35,539 nucleotides of DNA from Planctomycetota bacterium. GTDB lineage: Bacteria > Planctomycetota > Uabimicrobiia > Uabimicrobiales > Uabimicrobiaceae. The DNA is taken from positions 1 to 35,539 of the forward strand of contig JAJDCR010000088.1 of NCBI GenBank assembly GCA_029260735.1, given 5' to 3'. Positions 16,891 through 26,263 of this stretch are shown piece after piece. Below the pieces are notes generated by a model. It was not told the origin of the DNA and ran no database searches. It saw only the letters and a list, made by a program, of their open reading frames with translations. The position numbers and the translations under genes were made by a program. Every line of letters begins with the position of its first letter. Within the stretch, counting starts at the first letter, position 1.

Positions 16891-19800
16891 TTATTTTCCA
16901 TAATAAACAAAAGGAGCCCAAAATTTTGGATTTTGGTATCGCTTACCATGTTTACCAGAAATAAAATTCCTTTGTGTTTTAGTAATAGCATCAGCATATT
17001 TCAGTTTTGATGTTTTCTGAATCTGATACATCTCTATCATAAAAGTTTTTGTTGCAGAATCATTTATGTTCCAAAGAGAAGAACAGACACCTCTTGCTCC
17101 AGCAATAAGAAAAGCTTGAGTAAACCCAAAAACTCCTTCTCCTTCGTAAATTTTGCCTAGTCCTGTTTCACATGCTGATAAATTCACTAATTCAGCATTT
17201 AGGTCGAGGTTTTCTATTTCTTTCAAAGTCAGATAACCTTCGTTTGTATGATTTTGATTTGAGAGGTTGAAAACTAAAGCAGATAAAATGGGAATTTTGG
17301 GTATAACTAAACCATGGAGAGCAAAGTGAATAACACTGTAGTCCTCAAGCTCTTTATTTTTAGAGAGCTCTTTCAATAAAAACTCCTTTACTTGATTTTG
17401 GATAAATATCTTTGAGCTAGGAAAAATTTTAGCTATTTCCTCAACCTCTTCTAATGTTTCGGGTAAAGGAGACCATTTCTCTATTCCCAAGCTTTCATAT
17501 ATGCTTCGTAGAGAAGCTCCTTCTTCAAAAGTTTTCTCCGTTTGTATTTGTAAAGAATAGATATCATCAGGAAAAACAAGATTCCTTTTTTCATGGATTT
17601 GACCAGTATAGTTGGCGCCACCAATAGCCAAAAGCTTTTTTTGACGCGAATACTCTGGACGTTTTTTTAATAGTTCCCATATCTCAAGTGACTGGATGTA
17701 CTGAACTTGATGCTTTTCTATAAGATATCGCTGGTTCTGATCTAGTAAAGAGGCAAATGAGAGGGTATTTAAAGCACTATCTGGTATAATAATCCATTTA
17801 CTTTTTTCTTGAACATGTTCATTTATTGGTTGAATTAAAAGATCGTAGAGCAATTGAGATAGTTGATGAAAGATTCCTTTTTTCTGCAAAGAGGAGGTTT
17901 TTAAGGGTTCCTTTGCCGCGATCCCTCGTACTTGTCCTTCTGATCGGAGAATAAGGTTATAGTGAGAAATGATATCCACTAGATCCTTTTGGGATTTTAG
18001 CATGGGAAGAATCTGGTCTGAAGTAACCTCATAATATTTCTGTAGATATTGGTTATATTTTTTAAGGGATTGGTTAATCTCATCAGTGGATACCTCTTTT
18101 CCGTAGATTCCTTTGTCACTGACTGTAAAAATGACTGGAGATCCGCTAAGACAACGATAGATAATGACGGCCGTATCAGATTCTAGTTTCTCCTGAAGCT
18201 TTTTTATGTCTTGAACCACGGTCTTTTCTTCTGTCAATCTCGTTTCTAAATATTGCGCTCGGCTAAGTTCAATTATTTTTAAAGCGCTAGTAAAATCTTT
18301 TTGCTCCAAGTACGTTAAAATCAATAGGCGATAACTAGGGAGAATCGATTTTTCAAAAAAATCTATCTGGACGTGAAGTGGCGATTTTTTTAGTTTTTTT
18401 TCTCCGGCTAAAATATTTTTTTTCAGGTACTCTATCGCTTTTTCGTAGCTTTTTTTGTGATAGCAAGCTTGAGCAATGTTATATTGTAAGTTATTCACTG
18501 AATCATTTTCTTGAATTTTCTCGAAAACACTTAAAGATCTTAGATAATAATCAATTGCTTCTTCGTATCTTTCTGACAAAAAACAAACCATTCCAATTTC
18601 GTTAAGGTAGTATGCTTTTGTACTTGGCTGCTTTATGTCTTCGCTTAGTGTAAGACACTCTTCATATAATTCAAAAGCTCTTCTGTAATTTCTCCTTGTT
18701 TTATAAAGGTCTGCTAAACTGTTCTTCGCTGTAGCAATTTCTTTTGAGTTTTTTAGACCCAAAGAGATTTCTAACGATAATTGATAGCATTTTTCAGCTT
18801 CTTTATAGCTCTCGCGTTTCTTGTGAACATTTCCTATATTACGATAGCAATACGCCTGAAGAGAGGTATCAGCAAGAGTCCTTGAAATAGACAAAGCTCT
18901 TTTATAATGCTCTAATGCTTTTTTCTCGTTATTAAGTAACTCATATGTATTCCCTACATCTATTAAACAATAAAGTGACATCTCTGTGTTAGTGATTCGA
19001 GTTAAGGTATCTAAGTAGTATGATAAAGCCTTTGCGGGCTTTTTCCATTTGATATAAACCTTTGCAATATTACTAAGAGAGCCTTCTGTGCTTTCTCCTT
19101 GCTGAGTCTCTAATTGCAAAGCTTTTTTATAAAATCTAATAGCATTGTCGTATTTACCTAAACTTAAATGAGCATCTCCTATAGCAGAGTATAACATTGT
19201 TTTCTGATAAAATTTTCCGGTTTTATTACAAATTTCCAGGCCCTGATGAAAAGATAAAAAGGCTTGCTCGTAGTTTCCTTTCTGTTGATGACAATGTCCT
19301 ATAAAGAAGAGCTCTCGTGCATAATCATTTGATTGTTTCTTAATATGGAGAGTTTTTTCTAGGTACTGTAGAGCATCATCGTATTTATTCCAGTGCATAC
19401 TTATTTCTGCCATTTTCCCGTAATAAAAAGCAGTTAAAGATAGATCTTTTTTTTCCATGAGCTCAAGCTTATGTTTGTAATAATGGATAGCTTTCTGATA
19501 ATCTCCTGTAAAATAAAAAACCTCATTAATGGCATCAAAATATTGGCCGAGCAAGATGTCATTTTTGAGACTCAGGGACATGGATTTCTCATAGTAGTGA
19601 ACAGCTTTATCTACATTCCCCATTTTTTTATATGTACTTGCAATTCTAGATAAGCTGTGTCGGTATTTGTTTTTGTTTGCAAGTTTTCCCGAAAAAAGAA
19701 GTGCCTTATGGTTTATCTCCATCGCTTTTACGTAATCTCCCATGCTGTCGTAAAAACGGGCAAGTGTAGATAAACTATCCACAATAAGATCGATTCGACC

Positions 19801-22800
19801 GGTTTCTTCCGCTTTTTGAACGCCATTCTGATAGTGTTGCAAGGCTTCATCTTTTTTGTGATTTAATTGAAGCGACTTCGCAAGCTTAACATGAGAAAGT
19901 ACTTGGGAAATTTTATTTTTTGATTTTTGAGCAATTTGGAGGATTTTTTTCTGATACAAGATAATCTTATCGTATTGAAATTCTCTCAAAGAAAGCTTTA
20001 TCAGTTGTAATAATGCTTTTCTACTTTGGTAACCGTCTTGTCTTGCTTCTGCGGCGGTTAATACTTCCAAAAAATGTTCTTTCGCTTTGTCATGTAATCC
20101 CCACAAACGATACAAGTTACCTATATCATGAAGAACACTATATTCTTGCATCCCCCAGGAGTTTTTTTGACATACCAAAATTTGCTTTCTGTAATACTCT
20201 AGAGCTTCTTTCAACTGATTAGTACGCCGATAGTCTTTGGCTATTTCTGAAAGAGCAAAAAAGCTCTTAGAATCATCACCTAGTTTTTCATAAATGGATA
20301 ATTCCTCTTTTCTATATTGAATGCTTTTTTGAATATTTTTTTCTCCCATATAGCCTGATCGATAATCATTAGCCAATCTTTGATAAAGCCCAGCTTGCTC
20401 TGCAAGATATCTCGAGTTCCCCAACCAATCTATTTCTTTATGTAAAAACTCCGTTGCTTCTTCTTGTAGCCCAGGATAAAAATATATCACTAAAGGATGA
20501 ATTTTATAGTAAGACTCCTTTGATATAGTGCAGTAATTTTTATGGTTATTTTTATCAAAAATTTTCCATTCTTGCCTGGAAATTACGACTTTCAATTCTG
20601 AATCTTTTGAAAAAATAAAACCGTTTTTCCCTAGCTCTTCTCTTAGTTTTTTGCTTATAACTTCTTCGTCGAGTTTTTCCTGGTATTTTATTGAAATTCT
20701 GAAGTCCTTATTATGTCCAGAGTAAATAAGTCTAACTTTTAATAAGTAGCTTTGTGGATCTAAACCCCGCAAAGTTTCTAGTTCTCTTTTCCCGTACTCA
20801 ATGGCCTTATATGGTTGGCCTAAATTATATTTTAAAATGAAAGCTATTGTATTTTGATATTGGGCATACTCCATGGATTTTGTTGTTTTGACTTTATTTG
20901 ATGCTTCTTTGAAGTAATATATTGCTTGATTATAGCAATACAACGCTTTCTCTGGAGCGGAAAAGAATTGTTCGTAGCTATGGCCCATTTTTCGATAGTA
21001 TTTGCCTTTGTCTTCTGGAAAAGATAATTCCAAAATTTTTTCTAGTACCTTTTTGCCACTATTGAAAAAGTGGATCTTATTTCTTTTTTCTTCTTCAGCC
21101 AAAGAGATTTGTTTTATGAGCCGATTTATTTCCAAATAGATATAGTAATTTTCTCGAAATTGTTTCTTTAGCCAAGGAATCATTTCTTGAAAACTTTTAC
21201 TTTTCGGATGTTTTTTTGAAAGGAGTAAAAGTCTTTCGAGCGCTTGACTCCACTCTTTTTCCGAGCTAATTAGTTTTAATCCCTTCAAGTAAAAAATTTT
21301 AGCTTTTTCTATATCCTGGCTTAGTAAATTAATATGAGCATACTGAAAAAAAATTTCCCTGTCATTAGGATAACTTTGAAATGGCTTAAGAAGTTCGCCA
21401 GCCCTTTTTATTTTGCTTTGCTTAATAAACTTCCAACTCTCATAACAAGCATTTTGTCTTCCTAGCGTCTTTTTCTTTTCAGATTCCATCATAGCATCAA
21501 TAATAGGTTGGGCAATATCATCCACGCTATTTTTTTCTTTATCGTTCGCACTATTTTTTTCTTTGGGAAAGTATGGGCTTTGAATTTCTCGTAACCGAGA
21601 TTTTATTTCGTTTTTTAATTTAGAGTAAGTTTCTTTTTTTTCTTTCAATTCCAATTTTTGGGCCAGTTTCTCACATTTTTCACAGTAAATTATAGCCTTT
21701 TCATAGTTACATAGGTTATTGTAGATCTCCATTATTTTATCATGGAAAAGCAATATATCTTGGTCCTGATTTTCAAGGTCTCTCAATAATTTTATCGCCA
21801 AAAGATATTTATCTATAGCTTTTTTATGTTCCTTTTTATACGCAAAAACATCTCCTATTACTCCATAAGCAATGGCAATGTAAATTGGCTTCTTTGTTTC
21901 TTTTGCCTTTTCTAAATATTGTTCGCTGAATTTTTGAGCCAACTCATTCTTTCCCCACGCCAAGTAAATTTCGACGAGGCTGCGTGTATAAAGAAAAACA
22001 TCTCCGAGATGGTTTCTACTTGTTGCTAAAAGACGGGCTTCATAAGAAAACGGAAGTGCTTTTTCATACTGCTGTTCAAAAAAATAACACTGAGCTATTT
22101 GTAGTAGTGCAGAGCTTAATTCTTTGTACCGTATTTCCGGATTTTTTTTCTCTATTTCAACAGATTTTTTGTATAGCTGAGCCGCTTTCTTGTAGTCACC
22201 TAACTCTTCATACTTTTTTCCCTCTTTCCAGTATTTGTCTACTAATTTGTACAGAGAATAAACATTTTTATATTTTTCTTCCGTCCATTTTAGATATTTT
22301 TCGGCAAGTGCTATTTCCCATTTATTGCTTATGAAAATTCTAAAATCTTCTAAAACATGGTTTAACTCTTCATTCGAGGATATGATATGGAGAGCTTTCC
22401 TGTAGTAAATCTTGGCTTTTTCTTCATCATTACTCAAAAGGTAAGTGTGGCCTAGATTAGCTAAGCTTGCATAGTCATCGGGATTGAGTTCATAGGCTTT
22501 TTGGCATACACTCTGTGCTTCGTTAATTTTTCTCTGTAGAATAAGATACCATCCTAAAGCAATGTATGCTTCTGGAGCTAAAAAGGCATCTAATTCAATG
22601 ACTTTTTTTAAATCTGTCGAGGCAGCCTGGTAGTTTTCTTGAGTAGCCAAGAGATTCGAACGGTAGAGATATCCATAGGCATAAGTAGGATAATATCCTA
22701 TCGTTTTACTATACCCCTCTAAAGCAACTTCTAGTTTTCCTTCATTTTCAAAATCAATAGCTTGCAGAAAGTGTTCTGGTATTTTGACCCAGACACTTTT

Positions 22801-23226
22801 ATCTATTATTCCAAGCCCCTTATAGCAATAGCCTTCATAACGAAGACTACTCATTTTTTTTAAATCAAAAAAAAGTTCCCCTTCTTGCTTTACTTTTGCA
22901 AAAAATTTCCAGTTTCCTTTTTCAAACTTTATATCCCTTACTGTTTCGGGAATAATTCCTTGCTCTCCTTTTTCTTCCTGGTAAAAAACACTATACTCTT
23001 CTCTCTCTCCCCTTATTTCAAAACTCCCTAGGAACACAAGTTCCTTGTTTTCGTCCTCAATATATTGGTGCCATAGCCCTGTAACTTTTTGATCGGGATT
23101 TTTGGAATAGCTTAACTCATTAGCTGTTTCTCCTGAGTATGCTAGAGAGATGAAGAAGAAAAGTGTAATAGTAAGGAGAATATTTTTTTTATTCTGGAAC
23201 ATATAGTCAAGTTTTAAGTTGTGCAT
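16891..23226 (-). CDS. Giant TPR-CHAT protein (caspase-like protease)
   Basis: 2111 residues. I use the ATG at 23226: GGAG is eight bases upstream and the promoter at 23291-23318 puts the transcript start near 23284, so the longer in-frame version (from 23286) would begin at or before the transcript. Residues about 9-31 (FQNKKNILLTITLFFFISLAYSG) look like a signal peptide preceded by a short extension. A beta-rich domain of about 120 residues follows (GLWHQYIEDENKELVFLGSF), then many TPR units to about residue 1680, broken by a region near 860-960 (VRLIYSGHNKDFRISIKYQEK, EVISKKLREELGKNGF) that is not TPR-like. The C-terminal CHAT domain keeps the dyad His1971 (IHFALHG) and Cys2019 (NLSACETGLG) with GVFGFTQAF, SLWNIND and WAPFVYYGK. 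It heads a two-gene operon with the nitrilase-DUF4384 protein. Likely an exported or membrane-facing protease whose TPRs recruit partners. Confidence 0.93.
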   Translation of the reverse strand: MHNLKLDYMFQNKKNILLTITLFFFISLAYSGETANELSYSKNPDQKVTGLWHQYIEDENKELVFLGSFEIRGEREEYSVFYQEEKGEQGIIPETVRDIKFEKGNWKFFAKVKQEGELFFDLKKMSSLRYEGYCYKGLGIIDKSVWVKIPEHFLQAIDFENEGKLEVALEGYSKTIGYYPTYAYGYLYRSNLLATQENYQAASTDLKKVIELDAFLAPEAYIALGWYLILQRKINEAQSVCQKAYELNPDDYASLANLGHTYLLSNDEEKAKIYYRKALHIISSNEELNHVLEDFRIFISNKWEIALAEKYLKWTEEKYKNVYSLYKLVDKYWKEGKKYEELGDYKKAAQLYKKSVEIEKKNPEIRYKELSSALLQIAQCYFFEQQYEKALPFSYEARLLATSRNHLGDVFLYTRSLVEIYLAWGKNELAQKFSEQYLEKAKETKKPIYIAIAYGVIGDVFAYKKEHKKAIDKYLLAIKLLRDLENQDQDILLFHDKIMEIYNNLCNYEKAIIYCEKCEKLAQKLELKEKKETYSKLKNEIKSRLREIQSPYFPKEKNSANDKEKNSVDDIAQPIIDAMMESEKKKTLGRQNACYESWKFIKQSKIKRAGELLKPFQSYPNDREIFFQYAHINLLSQDIEKAKIFYLKGLKLISSEKEWSQALERLLLLSKKHPKSKSFQEMIPWLKKQFRENYYIYLEINRLIKQISLAEEEKRNKIHFFNSGKKVLEKILELSFPEDKGKYYRKMGHSYEQFFSAPEKALYCYNQAIYYFKEASNKVKTTKSMEYAQYQNTIAFILKYNLGQPYKAIEYGKRELETLRGLDPQSYLLKVRLIYSGHNKDFRISIKYQEKLDEEVISKKLREELGKNGFIFSKDSELKVVISRQEWKIFDKNNHKNYCTISKESYYKIHPLVIYFYPGLQEEATEFLHKEIDWLGNSRYLAEQAGLYQRLANDYRSGYMGEKNIQKSIQYRKEELSIYEKLGDDSKSFFALSEIAKDYRRTNQLKEALEYYRKQILVCQKNSWGMQEYSVLHDIGNLYRLWGLHDKAKEHFLEVLTAAEARQDGYQSRKALLQLIKLSLREFQYDKIILYQKKILQIAQKSKNKISQVLSHVKLAKSLQLNHKKDEALQHYQNGVQKAEETGRIDLIVDSLSTLARFYDSMGDYVKAMEINHKALLFSGKLANKNKYRHSLSRIASTYKKMGNVDKAVHYYEKSMSLSLKNDILLGQYFDAINEVFYFTGDYQKAIHYYKHKLELMEKKDLSLTAFYYGKMAEISMHWNKYDDALQYLEKTLHIKKQSNDYARELFFIGHCHQQKGNYEQAFLSFHQGLEICNKTGKFYQKTMLYSAIGDAHLSLGKYDNAIRFYKKALQLETQQGESTEGSLSNIAKVYIKWKKPAKALSYYLDTLTRITNTEMSLYCLIDVGNTYELLNNEKKALEHYKRALSISRTLADTSLQAYCYRNIGNVHKKRESYKEAEKCYQLSLEISLGLKNSKEIATAKNSLADLYKTRRNYRRAFELYEECLTLSEDIKQPSTKAYYLNEIGMVCFLSERYEEAIDYYLRSLSVFEKIQENDSVNNLQYNIAQACYHKKSYEKAIEYLKKNILAGEKKLKKSPLHVQIDFFEKSILPSYRLLILTYLEQKDFTSALKIIELSRAQYLETRLTEEKTVVQDIKKLQEKLESDTAVIIYRCLSGSPVIFTVSDKGIYGKEVSTDEINQSLKKYNQYLQKYYEVTSDQILPMLKSQKDLVDIISHYNLILRSEGQVRGIAAKEPLKTSSLQKKGIFHQLSQLLYDLLIQPINEHVQEKSKWIIIPDSALNTLSFASLLDQNQRYLIEKHQVQYIQSLEIWELLKKRPEYSRQKKLLAIGGANYTGQIHEKRNLVFPDDIYSLQIQTEKTFEEGASLRSIYESLGIEKWSPLPETLEEVEEIAKIFPSSKIFIQNQVKEFLLKELSKNKELEDYSVIHFALHGLVIPKIPILSALVFNLSNQNHTNEGYLTLKEIENLDLNAELVNLSACETGLGKIYEGEGVFGFTQAFLIAGARGVCSSLWNINDSATKTFMIEMYQIQKTSKLKYADAITKTQRNFISGKHGKRYQNPKFWAPFVYYGK

Positions 23227-23290
23227 TGTGATTACTCCAAGGAATCTATATGCCAATAGCCGAATGTTTTTTGGACACCTTTTCAAGACT

Positions 23291-23318
23291 ATTTTAATCT
23301 TGTATTTTTCTTCGTCAA
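23291..23318 (-). promoter_or_regulatory. Promoter of the giant TPR-CHAT/nitrilase operon
   Basis: Minus strand: TTGACG (23318-23313), 16-bp spacer, TAAAAT (23296-23291), each one base from the sigma-70 consensus. The predicted start near 23284 leaves a leader of about 58 bases before the ATG at 23226. Confidence 0.6.
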
Positions 23319-23402
23319 CTTTAAAGTTAAAAGAGAAGAGAAATAAAACGTAGAGTAAAAGTAGGGTGACTATTTAGATCAATAAGTTTTGCAGTCAATA
23401 TA

Positions 23403-23852
23403 GAGAGCTCACTTCGATCCTTTCTACTTCTGGCTCCTACAGATTCTAGCAAACTTTCTTTAGAAGAGAATAACTTGCCCATAAAAAGTATCACCGATGG
23501 GAACTTGCAAACACGCGAAATTTTTCATCTGAAAGACAGAATCCATACTAAGCTCATAGTCCTTTCGGCCTATGAAACAGAGCTTGGCAAATTGCAGCGA
23601 GGAGATGGGGTTGTGGGGTTTGCCCGTGCTTGGATGTATGCGGAGGAGTAGAGAATCTCATTGTTTCTCTTTGGAAGGTCAATGAATACTTCCACTTCTT
23701 GCTTAATGGAAAGCTTCTATCGACATCTCTTGGCTGAAAAAGACTCCAATCATTTTTTGGAGTACCCTTACACAAGCAAAAAAAGAGCTCCGGCATTCGG
23801 AAGAATATGCGGCTCCTTATTACTGGGCACCTTTTTTTTTATTGGTAACTAA
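23403..23852 (+). pseudogene. Decayed CHAT-domain C-terminus
   Basis: Read with frame changes, this stretch gives the last ~150 residues of a CHAT protein very close to the one at 1506-4574: SLRSFLLLAPTDSS, then LQTREIFHLKDRI, GDGVVGFARAWMY, NLIVSLWKVNE, LMESFYRHLL and YAAPYYWAPF. The reading is broken: a two-base insertion after MYA (near 23642) gives a stop, another frame change follows WKVNE, and a further one precedes AKKELRHSEEYAAP. The catalytic Cys of SACETGLG is Tyr (SAYETEL), and the region with the catalytic His is absent. It faces away from the living TPR-CHAT gene, and has no start or ribosome site. The sequence after it to 24021 shows nothing I recognise. Confidence 0.9.
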
Positions 23853-24021
23853 CTGTGGGTAAGGCATTTGGCTTTTGCTCTGTTGCGATTACAGAAACTC
23901 TATCGAATTGGTAAATGCTATCTAAGGTAATTGCAAGAGTGGTGGAGTAAATTAGGAGAGGTGTTTTAAGAATCGAGAAAATCTTGGGATATTTATGCTA
24001 GAGTATTTTCAGCAAGAATTA

Positions 24022-24069
24022 ATTTTACATAGGATTAGCGGCATTAATGCCGCTAATCCTATGTAAAAT
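24022..24069. terminator. 48-bp perfect palindrome, probable bidirectional terminator
   Basis: The two 24-bp halves are exact reverse complements with no spacer (centre gcatt/aatgc). It lies 22 bp past the stop of the minus-strand 64-residue gene. The run after the stem is only moderately T-rich, so a terminator is likely but an insertion-related or protein-binding palindrome is possible. Confidence 0.6.
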
Positions 24070-24091
24070 CTTTGAGACGAAAATCTTTTCA

Positions 24092-24286
24092 TTAGAACTT
24101 TTTATCCCATTCATTTTGTCTATATAATCTGGAAACAACTTCGAATGCTTTATCCATATTATCAATATCTTGTTTTCTTTCCACAGACTTAAGAGCCTCT
24201 AATCGATTAGTGATTTCTTCTCTTTTAGCAGCATCTTTAGTGGAAAGTTTATTTGTTGGTGGTTTGCAAATTTTGTTTGTATTCAT
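24092..24286 (-). CDS. Small hypothetical charged protein
   Basis: 64 residues from the ATG at 24286, which has GAGGA seven bases upstream; a longer reading from 24370 would overlap the gene before it and has no site. Apart from the start (MNTNKICKPPTNK), it is strongly charged and helical (KDAAKREEITNRLEALKSVERKQDIDNMDKAF in pieces), probably a coiled coil. It follows the 48-residue membrane peptide by 58 bp on the same strand and ends before the 48-bp palindrome. No family is recognised. Confidence 0.6.
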   Translation of the reverse strand: MNTNKICKPPTNKLSTKDAAKREEITNRLEALKSVERKQDIDNMDKAFEVVSRLYRQNEWDKKF

Positions 24287-24344
24287 TTTTTCCTCGATTT
24301 TGAGAATTTTTGTTTGAGACCCAAGGCCATACGATTTACAAGGA

Positions 24345-24491
24345 CTACCTGCTATCAAAATAATTGTCACGGATTTCTAAGTCTGTATTTTTTATTTTGC
24401 TAAGCATCATATTTTTGTACATGGAGACAAAACCCAGAACTAGGATAGTCCAAGAAACAAATAAAAGAAAATACAACGTAATCGCTCTCAT
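24345..24491 (-). CDS. 48-residue single-pass membrane peptide
   Basis: The ATG at 24491 has AAAGGA with seven bases of spacing, one of the better ribosome sites in the window, and the frame stays open to TAG at 24345. The peptide is MRAITLYFLLFVSWTILVLG, then FVSMYKNMMLSKIKN and a polar tail DLEIRDNYFDSR: one membrane helix (about 5-24) with a short charged end. It precedes the 64-residue charged protein on the same strand, so the pair may be co-transcribed. The function is unknown; small peptides of this shape are often regulators or toxins, but nothing in the sequence decides it. Confidence 0.6.
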   Translation of the reverse strand: MRAITLYFLLFVSWTILVLGFVSMYKNMMLSKIKNTDLEIRDNYFDSR

Positions 24492-24812
24492 AATTTAATC
24501 CTTTCTAGATGAAATTACCCTCATCTCTTTGTCAATTTTTACTGTAGTGTTGTCCTTTCTTTTTCTATAGATGTGAACGCATGGTAGTTGTTACAATTAT
24601 TTGTCATAATAATTTGTTTAAAACTAAAGAAAGACATTGTTTTATTGATATAGAACTGTTTTTGAATTTCTCTTTTTCCACGCAAAGTAAATTTTCTTCT
24701 ACTTAAATAGTGAGTTTTGAATTTTCTGTCCAACTCAAAGCCACTTTTTTCGTCTGAAGAACTAGAGCTATTTTCCTAGTAGACTAAACAAACAGTAAGA
24801 AGGGGAGATAAT
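24492..24812. other. Intergenic region between divergent genes
   Basis: 321 bp, AT-rich. A 64-codon TTG-started frame on the minus strand (24539-24733) has no ribosome site and an unconvincing composition. A TTGACA sits at 24537-24532 on the minus strand, without a clear -10 partner. I see no RNA gene or repeat here. Confidence 0.5.
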
Positions 24813-26240
24813 ATGAGTAAGATCGAAATAAAAGAAGCTTACATCTATGTGGTGACTACTTTTCCTGCAAAGCCTTGGAGTGAAGTAGATGATTTTCTAA
24901 AGGCAATCCAGAATCAAAAGAAATATTTTCTTGATCAGGATGGTATTAGGGCGATGAAGCACTACCCTGATTTGAAAAACTTCGTCATAGAGCCAAAAGA
25001 AAATAAAATGTCCGATGAGGAGAAGATGAAGGGCGAATCTTTGCTGAGAAACTATACCTCGCTGGATCATAATCGACTTTCGCCAAAATACCGAAAAGAG
25101 AATGCTTTTATCCGTTTAGGATTATCTTCGTCGGTTTGCGAGCAAGTTACTCCAGAGTTTATTGATTTAGGAGAAAGAGTTACTGTTGCAGGAGGAATAT
25201 TGACTTTGTTTTTTCGCGGAGTGGGGATGATTACTTGGAAAATCAAGATTGAGAATAGTAGTGTCGATGCGCTTTCTCTTTGTCATAGGAAAAAGTTTAG
25301 ATCCAAAATAGAAAATTGTATGGCAAAGCTTCTCAAGGAAGAGGTTTTTTTGCCAAAGAATTTTTCCATTCCTGAATCCGAAGATATGGACTTGGGGCAA
25401 GATACTTTTTTTCTAACAGTGGCACGAGATGTTGGTTTTGAGGGAGAAAAATTGCTGGACTATATTCAGCAAAATCAAGATGACTTCTACTCTTTAAACT
25501 CAGGACTGGGTTTTCATGGTCAATATGTGGCTCAAAAATCTTTCGATAAACTTTGGAAGAGTAATCTGAGCACTCGTAATGATACTTTTTTTACTTTAAA
25601 TTTTCGCCATGGCTTAATTGTCGAATCCAACTGGAAGCGATCCCATTTTACAAAACAGCGTTTAGAAAAAGGAGCCAAGAAGTTTCTCTTAGAAGAACGA
25701 GAAGAGTATAACGATTTGAATTACCTGATTTGGATAGAGGTGATGTTCTATCAGCGTTGCTTACTCAGCATTTCTTATGAAGTATTGAATAATTATCATG
25801 AGGCCCCTGTAGAACAGCGCAGTATCTTTGAAATTTTAACTCTTAATGAAAAAATTAATGAGCTTATCACAAATCTGCAAGCCTCCCAAATTACTGTATT
25901 CGAAACCTACCAAGACTGGATTGAACATGGTAAAAAGGCTATGAAAATCGATTCTTTTTATCAGAGCTTTTGTGACCGAATTGCAAGAATAGATAATAGT
26001 ATTCAAACCAAATACCATTATGAGCAAATTACTGAGCAAAATCACTTAGCAGAAATTGGAATTTTGATTTCCAAGCTAGGGTTATTTTTCTGTGCTTTAG
26101 AGCTAATTAAGATTTTTTTTGAAAGTCTGAAGCAAGATGCCTCTTATGAATTGATTGCTTACAGTATCTTTGTGATAAGCTTTGTTGTTTACCTTGTTCT
26201 ATCATTTAAACATCTTAAACAATCTAAAGAGGAATCTTAG
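24813..26240 (+). CDS. Unrecognised membrane protein, paralogue of the 5215 gene
   Basis: 475 residues, ATG after GGGGAGATAAT. It is collinear with the 5215 protein and clearly homologous throughout: AYIYVVTTFPAKPW (9-22), RLSPKYRKENAFIRL, ILTLFFRGVGMITWK (129-143), TFFLTVARDVGF, DDFYSLNSGLGFHGQY, STRNDTFFTLNFRHGLIVES, EEYNDLNYLIWIE (297-309), APVEQRSIFEILTLNEK, QASQITVFETYQDWIE, and the two C-terminal membrane segments at about 416-437 and 446-463. The N-terminal part has five or so extra residues near 60-66. Unlike its paralogue it is not followed by a small membrane protein or zinc-ribbon gene; it stands alone between its ribosome site and a strong terminator. Its codon use is more AT-rich, like most of the window. 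The retained motifs make a pseudogene unlikely. The family and function are unknown to me. Confidence 0.85.
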   Translation: MSKIEIKEAYIYVVTTFPAKPWSEVDDFLKAIQNQKKYFLDQDGIRAMKHYPDLKNFVIEPKENKMSDEEKMKGESLLRNYTSLDHNRLSPKYRKENAFIRLGLSSSVCEQVTPEFIDLGERVTVAGGILTLFFRGVGMITWKIKIENSSVDALSLCHRKKFRSKIENCMAKLLKEEVFLPKNFSIPESEDMDLGQDTFFLTVARDVGFEGEKLLDYIQQNQDDFYSLNSGLGFHGQYVAQKSFDKLWKSNLSTRNDTFFTLNFRHGLIVESNWKRSHFTKQRLEKGAKKFLLEEREEYNDLNYLIWIEVMFYQRCLLSISYEVLNNYHEAPVEQRSIFEILTLNEKINELITNLQASQITVFETYQDWIEHGKKAMKIDSFYQSFCDRIARIDNSIQTKYHYEQITEQNHLAEIGILISKLGLFFCALELIKIFFESLKQDASYELIAYSIFVISFVVYLVLSFKHLKQSKEES

Positions 26241-26263
26241 TTTATCAGAAAGAGTCTATAAAC

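Noticed and set aside
23554..23796. 80-codon minus-strand frame
   Set aside because: It is antisense to the CHAT pseudogene and has no support of its own.
24539..24733. 64-codon frame on the minus strand starting with TTG
   Set aside because: No ribosome site upstream and no recognisable composition. Left as intergenic.
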